DNA from: an uncultured Lachnospiraceae bacterium
Lineage (GTDB): Bacteria; Bacillota; Clostridia; Lachnospirales; Lachnospiraceae
Length of the DNA: 64,000 nucleotides
NCBI GenBank assembly: GCA_910589105.1
Contig: CAJUST010000007.1
Coordinates: 1 to 64,000, forward strand
Direction of reading: 5' to 3'
Under the pieces are notes generated by a model. That model worked only from the letters and a program-made list of their open reading frames with translations. It was not told the DNA's origin and did no database searches. Below are positions 16,435 to 24,085 of this stretch, one piece after another. Position numbers and translations under genes: made by a program. How positions within the stretch are numbered: position 1 is the first letter of the stretch; each line of letters opens with the position of its first letter.

Positions 16435-17256
16435 CTAAATATTTTTATTATGCTTATAATCCAGCCGGATTTTATCAGCAATTAATGCAATAAATTCCGA
16501 ATTGGTCGGTTTGCCTTTGCCGTTGTGGATCGTATAGCCAAATAATTCGTCAATCGTATCCATTTTTCCTCTGCTCCATGCCACTTCGATTGCATGACGT
16601 ATGGCGCGTTCCACTCTGCTTGGAGTTGTCTGGTACTTTTTAGCTATCGTCGGATATAGGATTTTCGTTATAGAGTTTAACATCTCAATTTCATCTACCG
16701 ACATCATAATCGCTTCCCGCAAATACTGATAGCCTTTGATATGGGCAGGAACCCCGATTTCATGAATCACATTTGTCACATCTGTTTCTAAATTCCTAGA
16801 TGCATTTTCATCGCCTAACGCATATTTTTCAAATGCGCTGATTTTACAGATTTCTGCGTTTTTGACAGGTTCCGGCTTTTTCTTCTTCGCCTGCTTAATC
16901 TGCTTTATCACCATATCGTTGTCAAAAGGCTTCATGATATAGTAATTTGCGCCTGATAAAAAGGCTTCTTCTGTAATTTTTTCATTCCCTATGGCGCTTA
17001 TTATAATAAAAGACGGATGCTTTTTTATCGTCAAGTCGTGATTCACCTTATCCAAAACGCCTAAACCGTCTAATTTCGGCATCACAATATCCAAAAGAAC
17101 GACATCTGGTTCCGTATCTTTTATCATCTGGCAAGCTTCTTCCCCATCTCTTGCCGTCCCTACCACTTCTAGTTCATCGTCTGTACGGATAATATCACCC
17201 AATAACCGCAGCATTCTTTCATTATCGTCCGCTATTGCAACATTCAATTTACCCAT
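16435..17256 (-). CDS. spo0A: Sporulation master regulator Spo0A
   Basis: Response regulator that, once phosphorylated, commits the cell to sporulation. Of 273 residues, 1-125 are the receiver domain with the acidic pair in IADDNERM, the phosphoacceptor Asp in VVLLDIVMPKLDG (about 55) and Lys in YIMKPFD. The C-terminal sigma-A-contacting DNA-binding domain has EIGVPAHIKGYQYLREAI, KKYQTTPSRVERAIRHAIEV with the recognition helix, and a closing KPTNSEFIALIADKIRL. It is full length. GAGGGG lies eight bases before the ATG. Two TGTCGAA 0A-box cores and a 23-bp palindrome lie in its control region (17345-17482), consistent with self-regulation. Confidence 0.98.
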   Translation of the reverse strand: MGKLNVAIADDNERMLRLLGDIIRTDDELEVVGTARDGEEACQMIKDTEPDVVLLDIVMPKLDGLGVLDKVNHDLTIKKHPSFIIISAIGNEKITEEAFLSGANYYIMKPFDNDMVIKQIKQAKKKKPEPVKNAEICKISAFEKYALGDENASRNLETDVTNVIHEIGVPAHIKGYQYLREAIMMSVDEIEMLNSITKILYPTIAKKYQTTPSRVERAIRHAIEVAWSRGKMDTIDELFGYTIHNGKGKPTNSEFIALIADKIRLDYKHNKNI

Positions 17257-17344
17257 TTCAAGATTCCCCTCTCATAAAACAATTTGTTCGTTCAAATTCC
17301 ACATGCCCTTCCTGCATGTTTTGGCTAAAATCGAGACTATTTGT

Positions 17345-17373
17345 ATTATAAGCATCTCCATCTTTTGATTCAA
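17345..17373 (-). promoter_or_regulatory. Promoter of spo0A
   Basis: On the minus strand TTGAAT (17373-17368) and TATAAT (17350-17345) are 17 bases apart, a sigma-A-like promoter with a leader of roughly 80 bases. The -35 box sits inside the palindrome at 17360-17382. Confidence 0.7.
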
Positions 17374-17382
17374 TCAAAAGAT
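17360..17382. promoter_or_regulatory. 23-bp perfect palindrome over the spo0A -35 box
   Basis: ATCTTTTGATT and AATCAAAAGAT are exact 11-base inverted halves around a single central base. Its position over the -35 hexamer makes an operator for a dimeric repressor the simplest reading. The protein that binds it is unknown. A transcribed hairpin is less likely because it lies upstream of the predicted start. Confidence 0.6.
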
Positions 17383-17391
17383 TTCGCAGTA

Positions 17392-17482
17392 TTCGACAGA
17401 AGCCGTCGGCTGTCCTCGAACTTTGTCAATAATTCTGCAAAAATTTGCAATATTTAAAAACCCTTTTTCCTATTCTGTCGAA
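17392..17482. promoter_or_regulatory. Two Spo0A box cores upstream of spo0A
   Basis: TGTCGAA, the core of the 0A box, occurs at 17398-17392 (minus strand, inside TTCTGTCGAAT) and at 17476-17482 (plus strand, inside TTCTGTCGAAA). They lie 20-110 bases upstream of the spo0A -35 box and also upstream of the divergent secreted-protein promoter, so phosphorylated Spo0A could act on both genes. Confidence 0.6.
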
Positions 17483-17543
17483 ACCTGTCATCACATTCCG
17501 GGTATTTTATGTTCTATAGAATAATTTTGTTAAGTCTGAGGAA

Positions 17544-17571
17544 TTGACAAATGTGGTACTTATGATATAAT
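17544..17571 (+). promoter_or_regulatory. Promoter of the secreted InlB/FN3 protein
   Basis: TTGACA at 17544-17549 and TATAAT at 17566-17571, both consensus, spacing 16. The leader before the ATG at 17691 is about 115 bases. Confidence 0.78.
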
Positions 17572-17690
17572 AAGAATCGTTACAATTAAAACTCCAATAT
17601 GGAAGAATACTACAGTTTTCTCTTACTTGCAAGCTGCGTCCTCCTATGATACCATAAAAAAGGAAATAAAAAAAGAAAGGAACGAGAAAA

Positions 17691-18932
17691 ATGAAAAAAG
17701 GATGTATCTTATTACTTATGGCATTTGCCCTGCTGTTCTGCGCACAGCCCGTCTATGCGGCTGTTACGGCAAATCCGACTGTCACAATCGCTTACCAGCC
17801 AAACGGAGGCCAAGGCGCAATGGCAAACCAAGCGCTTTCCACAGGAACTCCGGCAGTTTTAACGCCTAATGCGTTTACTAGAGACGGATTCTTATTTAAC
17901 GGCTGGAATGACGAAGCGGACGGCTCAGGGACTGCATACGCAGACCAAGCATCTGTGGCGCAGCTTTTCACGGATTCCAATTATGGAAAGACCATCACAC
18001 TATACGCCCAATGGAAGCTGCCTGCCCCGAAAATTTCAAAACTAAAGAAGGAATCCCCAGTCACGGTCAAAGTGAAATTCTCAAAAGTGAAAAATTCCGG
18101 CGGATATGAAATTGAATACTCTACAAATAAAAATTTTAAAAAAGCGCAGACGGTTACTGCTAAAAAAAATGTATCTTCCGTTGAACTCACGAATACGATA
18201 CCGGGAAAAACGCATTATGTACGCATCCGCAGTTTTTTTAAATCTGGCAAAAATAAAATTTACAGCGACTGGAGCGCCTCTAAAAAAATTAAATTAAAAA
18301 AAGTCAGCTCGATTTCAAATATCAAATCGGAAGCGACGATTGAAGCGGACGTCACTTTAACAGGTTCTGGCACTGGATACCATGCGAAACTTGTCATCTG
18401 CACACCGAACTCCGCCGTCTCTTTCGGGCTTCAGTACGATTCCTGCGCCGTTGCCCCTTACACCGGAAAAACGATGGCGCTGATTGAAAACGTAGCCCAT
18501 AACGGCCCCGGAGGCCAGCAATACACAAGACCCGGAAATAAGTCTCTGAAACTGGGCAAAAAATACCACCTTATGCTTACGATTGACAAAAGCGGAAAAG
18601 GCGCTGTCTATCTGGATTACAAAAAAATCGGAAGCTTTAAAAATTCTGGTTTGGCAAAACAGGTCTTATATTTAAGAGTGGAAGGCTCAGCAAGGCTTAA
18701 TGGCGATAAAGTCAATGCAAAATTTGAAAATATAAAATGCAAAAGCGGCGGCAAATATGATCCGTCGAAAGTATGGGGCAGACATGAATTTCAAACATGT
18801 AAAACAATTAAGGCAAAAGGCAAAAAAGACGGCTCCATTTTAATTTCTGGAACCATATCAGGGCTTCCCGCAGGTGGAGACTGGGATAACTGTTATGGCG
18901 ACGTATCGAATATTATTCAATTTGTACAATAA
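17691..18932 (+). CDS. Secreted protein with InlB B-repeat and FN3-like domains
   Basis: A 413-residue exported protein. Residues 1-23 are a signal peptide (lysines, then a hydrophobic core, cleavage after VYA). About 28-88 match an InlB B-repeat (Listeria-Bacteroides repeat), with YQPNGGQGAM, FTRDGFLFNGWN and ITLYAQW. About 90-175 look like a fibronectin type III domain, ending SDWSASKKIKL. The last 230 residues are of unknown fold, perhaps a beta-sandwich, and contain YHLMLTIDKSGKGAVYLDY. There is no LPXTG or membrane anchor, so it is probably released or held by non-covalent wall contact. It lies between spo0A and spoIVB on the opposite strand. AAAGGAACGAG precedes the ATG. Confidence 0.8.
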   Translation: MKKGCILLLMAFALLFCAQPVYAAVTANPTVTIAYQPNGGQGAMANQALSTGTPAVLTPNAFTRDGFLFNGWNDEADGSGTAYADQASVAQLFTDSNYGKTITLYAQWKLPAPKISKLKKESPVTVKVKFSKVKNSGGYEIEYSTNKNFKKAQTVTAKKNVSSVELTNTIPGKTHYVRIRSFFKSGKNKIYSDWSASKKIKLKKVSSISNIKSEATIEADVTLTGSGTGYHAKLVICTPNSAVSFGLQYDSCAVAPYTGKTMALIENVAHNGPGGQQYTRPGNKSLKLGKKYHLMLTIDKSGKGAVYLDYKKIGSFKNSGLAKQVLYLRVEGSARLNGDKVNAKFENIKCKSGGKYDPSKVWGRHEFQTCKTIKAKGKKDGSILISGTISGLPAGGDWDNCYGDVSNIIQFVQ

Positions 18933-18964
18933 TCTGGGTACTTGTTTTTATTACACATAATAGG

Positions 18965-18991
18965 CGGCAGAAAACACTTCGTTTTCTGCCG
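18965..18991 (+). terminator. Terminator after the secreted protein gene
   Basis: CGGCAGAAAAC pairs with GTTTTCTGCCG around a five-base loop, followed by TCTTATTTTT. It lies between two convergent genes, so it may also serve spoIVB on the other strand. Confidence 0.85.
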
Positions 18992-19015
18992 TCTTATTTT
19001 TCTGCTCTGCCCAAT

Positions 19016-20227
19016 CTAATGCGCCGTCATCTTTTCAATAAACACTCCATATCCTTTTGTCGCATCCGAAATAAACACATGCGTGACAGCACCTATAATC
19101 TTTCCGTCCTGCAAAATCGGGCTGCCGCTCATGCCCTGAACAATCCCGCCTGTTTGCGATAAAAGCAATTCATCTGTGACATGGAATAATATCCCTTTGT
19201 TTTCCTCTTTATTATTAAAATCAATATCATCAATCTCAATCCGGTATTGGCGCATCGAACCATCTAACGAGGAAAGAATATACGCTTCCCCTTTCTGAAT
19301 ATCCTGCTTCATACAGACTTGCGCATATGAATCTTTGATTTCGTCTGGAATTTGATCGAGTTTCCCATAAATTCCGGTTTTTGTATTTTCCAAAATAGTC
19401 CCCAGACAATTTTCCTGTTTATAATCAATAATTCCTGTCAGTTCTCCGGGAGATCCATTTTCCCCTTTCACAATCCCTACTATTTGTGTCTGGTAAACAT
19501 TTCCACCGGAAAGCGCAATCATGCTTCCGGTATCTGCATCACTGACCGGATGCCCTAATGCGCCAAAGGAAAAATCTTCTTTTACATAAGTCATAGTCCC
19601 AACGCCTGCCATATCGTCTCTGACCCAAATGCCGATTTTATATGAGCCGTCTTCTAATTTTACCGGATTTATTTTTACCTCAAGCGGCTCATTGTCCCGC
19701 AAAATGCCAAGGACAACCGGCTGCCCGCCGCATTGGTTCACCATGTTGACTAATTCTTCTTTCTGGACAGTCTCCACTCCGTTTATTTTCGTAATATAAT
19801 CACCGCTTTTTACAATCTGATCTGCCGGTTCATAATTTAATCCATCTGCCGCTGTAACGGTTCCTGTCCCAATCACAAGAATGCCTTTCGTTTTCGTATA
19901 AATCCCAATCGGCATACCAGACGGAATCACATAATTTTTTCCGACGACATGCACAGACACTTCTTTGACCGGAATCAGATTCAAGAATTTACAAGACAGT
20001 GTGTAGTCCTCTGTTTGATTCATATTATGGAAGACAGGCATTGCCTCAGATGATTTTTCCACTGTAACCGGAACGGAAGAAAAACAGATATTTTCATCTT
20101 CTCCACGCACAGCATAGATTTCATCGGGTATGGAATCATACAGCAGACGGACAGAAAAAATTGTCCATACTGCCAAAACAGCCAAAAAAAATTTTTTTCT
20201 GTGTAGTTGAAATTTATGGTAAATCAT
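19016..20227 (-). CDS. spoIVB: SpoIVB peptidase
   Basis: Serine peptidase (S55) made in the forespore and secreted into the space between spore membranes, where it cleaves SpoIVFA and so triggers sigma-K activation in the mother cell. Of 403 residues, about 10-28 are a membrane anchor. A PDZ domain follows around 120-190 (ADQIVKSGDYITKINGVETV). The catalytic His is in LGHPVSDADTG and the catalytic Ser in GMSGSPIL. The ATG at 20227 follows GGGG by about nine bases; a TTG six codons upstream is the alternative. In most Firmicutes it stands directly before spo0A; here a divergent gene separates them. Confidence 0.95.
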   Translation of the reverse strand: MIYHKFQLHRKKFFLAVLAVWTIFSVRLLYDSIPDEIYAVRGEDENICFSSVPVTVEKSSEAMPVFHNMNQTEDYTLSCKFLNLIPVKEVSVHVVGKNYVIPSGMPIGIYTKTKGILVIGTGTVTAADGLNYEPADQIVKSGDYITKINGVETVQKEELVNMVNQCGGQPVVLGILRDNEPLEVKINPVKLEDGSYKIGIWVRDDMAGVGTMTYVKEDFSFGALGHPVSDADTGSMIALSGGNVYQTQIVGIVKGENGSPGELTGIIDYKQENCLGTILENTKTGIYGKLDQIPDEIKDSYAQVCMKQDIQKGEAYILSSLDGSMRQYRIEIDDIDFNNKEENKGILFHVTDELLLSQTGGIVQGMSGSPILQDGKIIGAVTHVFISDATKGYGVFIEKMTAH

Positions 20228-20284
20228 TGTTATGGCCCCTTTCAATCTTGGATAAACAGGAAATCCCTTCCTTTAAACGAAAAA

Positions 20285-20310
20285 AGAAGGATACCAGCGT
20301 ATCCCTCTTA
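20285..20310 (-). terminator. Terminator between recN and spoIVB
   Basis: On the minus strand AAGAGGGATAC pairs with GTATCCTTCTT (ten of eleven positions) around the loop GCTG and is followed by a T run. It separates spoIVB from the upstream recN transcript, fitting forespore-specific expression of spoIVB. Confidence 0.88.
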
Positions 20311-20324
20311 GTATGTGCCATTTC

Positions 20325-22013
20325 TTAAAGTTCACCCAATGTTTTTTTTGTATTTGCTGCCAATTCTTTCATTTCTTTTGCATTTTTTAAAACAGTGTCT
20401 GTGATTTTAACGCCTCCCAACATTCTGGCAAGCTCTCCTACACTGTCTTCATCCTGTAACTTGCGTATCGTGGAAATCGTCGTCTCATTTTCCACAGATT
20501 TTTCAATTAGATAGTGGCTGTCCGCCATGGCGGCTATCTGCGGCAGATGCGTAATGCAGATAATTTGATGCGATCTGCCGAGCGCATTCATCTTTTCTGA
20601 TACCATTTGGGCCGTCCTGCCGCTGATTCCTGTGTCGATTTCATCAAAAATCAATGTTTCCACGGCGTCAATATCCGCTAATACGGTTTTAATTGCAAGC
20701 ATAATCCTCGACAGCTCCCCGCCAGATGCGATCTTTTCCAAAGACTTTTCTGATTCTCCCGTGTTCGTGGAAATTAAAAACTCTGCATCATCATACCCGT
20801 TTGCCGTAAAATGATCCATGCGTTCTAGTTTCATGGAAAACGACACATTTGTAAAATTCAAATCTTTTAGCTGGGCGCGGATTGCTTTCGTAAGCGTAAC
20901 GGAAGCTTTTTTACGGATTTTTGAAACTGCGGCAGAACATGTTTCCACCTCTTGTTTTGCTTCTTCAAATTTTTGCTGTAAATTTGAAAGATATGCGTCA
21001 TAATCCATAAGCGTTGCCAGACGGTCTTTTTTTTCCTGAAGCGCTTCTAACACTTCTTCTATGGAAGGCCCATACTTTGCTTTTAAATGATTGATCAGAT
21101 CTAACCTCTGTTCCACCTCTGCAAACGTTTCCTCGTCAAACGCCGCATCTGAAATATATTCTGCCAAATCACGGTTAAAATCATTTAACAAACTGTCAAT
21201 TTCCATTAACTGGCTATAAAAGCCGGCTAATGCCCCGTCATATTCGGAAACGGAAGAAATCTCTTTTAACGCATAACTAATCTGTTCTGTCGCAGACGAA
21301 TAGCCGCCCGTGTTTTCATGCGCATGGGAAAGGGCTTCCATGATTTTCTGGCTGTTAGCCATACGGAAATAATCCTGTTCAAGCTGTTCGTCTTCTCCCA
21401 GATGTAATTTTGCATCTTCAATTTCCCTGACTTCATATTCTAAAAAAGAAACTTCGCGTTCCCGTTCAGCCACATTAAGATTTGCGGATTTAAGTTCTGT
21501 TTGTATGCTCCGGTACGCTTCAAAAGAAGCTTTTAAACGCTCTTTTTCCTTGCCGAGAAGGTTTTTGGCATAGCTGTCTAAAATATTCAGATGGTTCTTT
21601 TTTACTAATAAAGACTGATGCTCATGCTGCCCATGAATATCAATTAAAAGAGCCGCCGCCGCCCGCGCCTTTGAAACAGGAACTGTCTCTGCATTGATCC
21701 GGAATACGCTTCTGCCATTTGTGATTTTCCGGCTCAAAACCAAGAGATCTTCCTCCGGATAAATCTCAAGCGCTTCTAAAGCCTGCCGGATTGGCCCTTC
21801 TTCTACAGAAAACGTCAGTTCCACAAGCCCGTATGGGGCATTTTCCCGCAGCATCTCTTTGGGAAGCTTCCCTCCCAAAGCAAGATTTACGGAACCGATA
21901 ATAATGGATTTTCCGGCTCCCGTCTCTCCTGTCATGATATTTAAGCCTGATGTAAAATCCACTTCCGACTCCTCAATTAACGCTAAATTTTTCACATGCA
22001 GATTTTGTAACAT
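20325..22013 (-). CDS. recN: DNA repair protein RecN
   Basis: SMC-like ATPase that acts early in double-strand break repair and holds DNA ends for recombination. The 562 residues include Walker A GETGAGKSIIIGS (about 30-42), a DIHGQHEHQSLL segment typical of RecN, a central coiled coil, and the C-terminal head with the signature ASGGELSRIMLAIK, Walker B TLIFDEIDTGISG and the His loop ITHLPQIAAMAD. It is full length. It follows argR after nine bases as part of the conserved xseAB-ispA-dxs-tlyA-nadK-argR-recN block. Confidence 0.97.
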   Translation of the reverse strand: MLQNLHVKNLALIEESEVDFTSGLNIMTGETGAGKSIIIGSVNLALGGKLPKEMLRENAPYGLVELTFSVEEGPIRQALEALEIYPEEDLLVLSRKITNGRSVFRINAETVPVSKARAAAALLIDIHGQHEHQSLLVKKNHLNILDSYAKNLLGKEKERLKASFEAYRSIQTELKSANLNVAEREREVSFLEYEVREIEDAKLHLGEDEQLEQDYFRMANSQKIMEALSHAHENTGGYSSATEQISYALKEISSVSEYDGALAGFYSQLMEIDSLLNDFNRDLAEYISDAAFDEETFAEVEQRLDLINHLKAKYGPSIEEVLEALQEKKDRLATLMDYDAYLSNLQQKFEEAKQEVETCSAAVSKIRKKASVTLTKAIRAQLKDLNFTNVSFSMKLERMDHFTANGYDDAEFLISTNTGESEKSLEKIASGGELSRIMLAIKTVLADIDAVETLIFDEIDTGISGRTAQMVSEKMNALGRSHQIICITHLPQIAAMADSHYLIEKSVENETTISTIRKLQDEDSVGELARMLGGVKITDTVLKNAKEMKELAANTKKTLGEL

Positions 22014-22022
22014 AGCCTCTCC

Positions 22023-22475
22023 TTACCCCTCTATGATTTTACGCAATCGTTCCATCAAAGTTTCCGTATCTTCCACTGTGCGGACAGCGCACATAACCGT
22101 ATCATCTCCGGCTATGCTTCCGACAATTTCATGGCAGTCCATCGCATCTAACGCCGCCGCCACTGCCATTGCCATTCCCGCAACTGTCTTTACGACAAGA
22201 ATATTCTGCGCCATATCCATTGACACAAAGCCATTTTTTAATATCTTTTTGTATTTTTCCAGTAAATCCTTCGTCTGCTCGGAAAGCGCCGCATACTTTT
22301 GCCTGCCGTTATTCATCGCGGCTTTTATCAATTTCAGTTCACGGATATCGCGCGATACTGTCGCCTGCGTGACATGGTATCCTTCCTGCTCTAGGCGCGC
22401 CAAAAGCTCCTCTTGCGTCTCTATGTCGTTTTTTTCAATTAATTCCAAGATTTTGACATGTCTTTTTGATTTCAT
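22023..22475 (-). CDS. argR: Arginine repressor ArgR
   Basis: Arginine-responsive hexameric repressor (AhrC/ArgR). The 150 residues comprise an N-terminal winged helix with ETQEELLARLEQEGYHVTQA and VSRDIRELKLIK, and a C-terminal arginine-binding, hexamer-forming domain with ALDAMDCHEIVGSIAGDDT, where the GDDT motif contacts arginine. It begins one base after the nadK stop. Confidence 0.96.
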   Translation of the reverse strand: MKSKRHVKILELIEKNDIETQEELLARLEQEGYHVTQATVSRDIRELKLIKAAMNNGRQKYAALSEQTKDLLEKYKKILKNGFVSMDMAQNILVVKTVAGMAMAVAAALDAMDCHEIVGSIAGDDTVMCAVRTVEDTETLMERLRKIIEG

Positions 22476-23279
22476 CTAGTATCCCTGCATCTTTCTTCTT
22501 AATATTTCCAAAAAACTGATTTTACTTAATTTCATAATTTTAGTCTTCTGTTCCGATGCCTGAATTGTAATCGAATCCCCTGCCGACAATTCCGCTGCAA
22601 ACTCGCCGTCCACATTGACGTCCACCCGTTCTTCCTTTTGCGGCTGTCTTCCCTTTAACCCGATCGTGACCGTGTCTTCAGCGCCTATCACAATGCTTTT
22701 CGCATTTAAGTCATGGGCATTAATCGGAGTAATTAATATCATGCGCGCCTTTGGATCAATAATCGGGCCGCCCGCCGACAGGCTGTATCCAGTGGAACCG
22801 GTTGGCGTCGCTACAATAATTCCATCAGCGCGGTACGCATTCAGATACTCCCCATTGACGGAAACTACCAGCTCGACAAGCTGTAACGGCCCTTTTCTGG
22901 AAATCACAATATCATTAAGAGCGGTGCGGGCGAGATTTGCGCCGCATAGCATCATACGTTCTTCTATGATAAAATTCCCACGCATAAGTTCTTCTAACGC
23001 AAACTGGATATTGTCTTCTTCCAATTCGCACAAATATCCCAAATGCCCCAAATTCACGCCAATCAGAGGAATGTTTTTTTTCGATGCGTTTCCTGCCGCC
23101 CGAATCAATGTCCCGTCCCCGCCAAGCACCAAAATCCCTTCAACCGATTCCGGAAGCGGAGCGCCTTCTTCAATGGCTCTACAGCTTCCGCCTTTTAACT
23201 CGATAAAGGATTTCATCTGCTTTGTCAGCTGAAACTCCTTATCTTTGCAGGGATTTGTGATAATGCAAAAATTTTTCAT
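22476..23279 (-). CDS. nadK: NAD kinase
   Basis: Phosphorylates NAD to NADP with ATP. The 267 residues include the catalytic LVLGGDGTLIRAA (about 51-63), the second conserved NDI (ALNDIVISRKG) and GIIVATPTGSTGYSLSAGGP, the family's glycine-rich NAD site. The final residues KMSKISFLEILRRKM type are usual. It overlaps tlyA by four bases. Confidence 0.96.
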   Translation of the reverse strand: MKNFCIITNPCKDKEFQLTKQMKSFIELKGGSCRAIEEGAPLPESVEGILVLGGDGTLIRAAGNASKKNIPLIGVNLGHLGYLCELEEDNIQFALEELMRGNFIIEERMMLCGANLARTALNDIVISRKGPLQLVELVVSVNGEYLNAYRADGIIVATPTGSTGYSLSAGGPIIDPKARMILITPINAHDLNAKSIVIGAEDTVTIGLKGRQPQKEERVDVNVDGEFAAELSAGDSITIQASEQKTKIMKLSKISFLEILRRKMQGY

Positions 23280-24085
23280 GTTTTCTCATTTAAGATGGAA
23301 TGCGCTTCTTCTACGGTTTTCTCTATTTCAACCGCCGCATCCATGCTTCCTTCCCCATTCATTTTCATATATAAAAGATATTCTATGTTTCCTTCCGGTC
23401 CCTTAATTGGCGAATATCCAAGGTCTTGTATGAAAAAACCAAGATCCATTGCAAACTGCCCCACTTTTGCAATCACATCTTTATGTACCTGTTTGTCACG
23501 GACAACGCCTTTTTTGCCCACATGCTCCCTGCCCGCTTCAAACTGCGGCTTAATCAGGCAGACCATCTCTCCGCCCTCGTCTAACAGCTCCTTCACAGGG
23601 GGAAGCGCTTTTGTCAGGGAGATAAAAGAAACGTCCGCAGATGCAAAGGCAATCTTATCTGCAATATCAGAAGGCTGTACATAACGGATATTCGTCTTTT
23701 CCATGCAGACGACCCGCTCGTCGCAACGCAGTTTCCACGCAAACTGCCCATACCCGACGTCGACGGCATAGACCTTTTTTGCGCCGTTTTGCAGCATACA
23801 GTCTGTAAATCCTCCGGTAGACGCCCCAATATCCATACAAATTTTATCCTGAAGCGAAATTTGAAACTGCGTCATGGCTTTTTCTAATTTCAGACCGCCG
23901 CGGCTGACATATTTTAAAGAATTGCCATGAATTTCTATGTCACAATCCTCCGCAAACATACTGCCAGCCTTGTCCTCTCTCTGGTGATTGACAAATACGC
24001 AGCCCTCCATAATCATCGTCTTTGCTTTTTCCCTTGAAGGGGCAATTCCCCTTTTCACTAATAATAAATCCAACCGTTCTTTCAT
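23276..24085 (-). CDS. tlyA: TlyA family rRNA methyltransferase
   Basis: A 269-residue protein with an N-terminal S4 RNA-binding domain (ERLDLLLVKRGIAPSREKAK) and a C-terminal FtsJ/RrmJ-type methyltransferase fold. The SAM site is MDIGASTGGFTDCML; KPQFEAGREHVGKKGVVRD is also characteristic. Family members 2'-O-methylate ribosomal RNA (16S C1409, 23S C1920 in mycobacteria) and were once called hemolysin A. It overlaps dxs and nadK by four bases each, so translation is coupled. Confidence 0.94.
   Translation of the reverse strand: MKERLDLLLVKRGIAPSREKAKTMIMEGCVFVNHQREDKAGSMFAEDCDIEIHGNSLKYVSRGGLKLEKAMTQFQISLQDKICMDIGASTGGFTDCMLQNGAKKVYAVDVGYGQFAWKLRCDERVVCMEKTNIRYVQPSDIADKIAFASADVSFISLTKALPPVKELLDEGGEMVCLIKPQFEAGREHVGKKGVVRDKQVHKDVIAKVGQFAMDLGFFIQDLGYSPIKGPEGNIEYLLYMKMNGEGSMDAAVEIEKTVEEAHSILNEKT

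Noticed and set aside
22615..23232. 205-residue plus-strand ORF opposite nadK, and similar long ORFs opposite argR/recN, cheB and the chemoreceptor
   Set aside because: They mirror the codon pattern of real minus-strand genes, have no ribosome sites and resemble no family.
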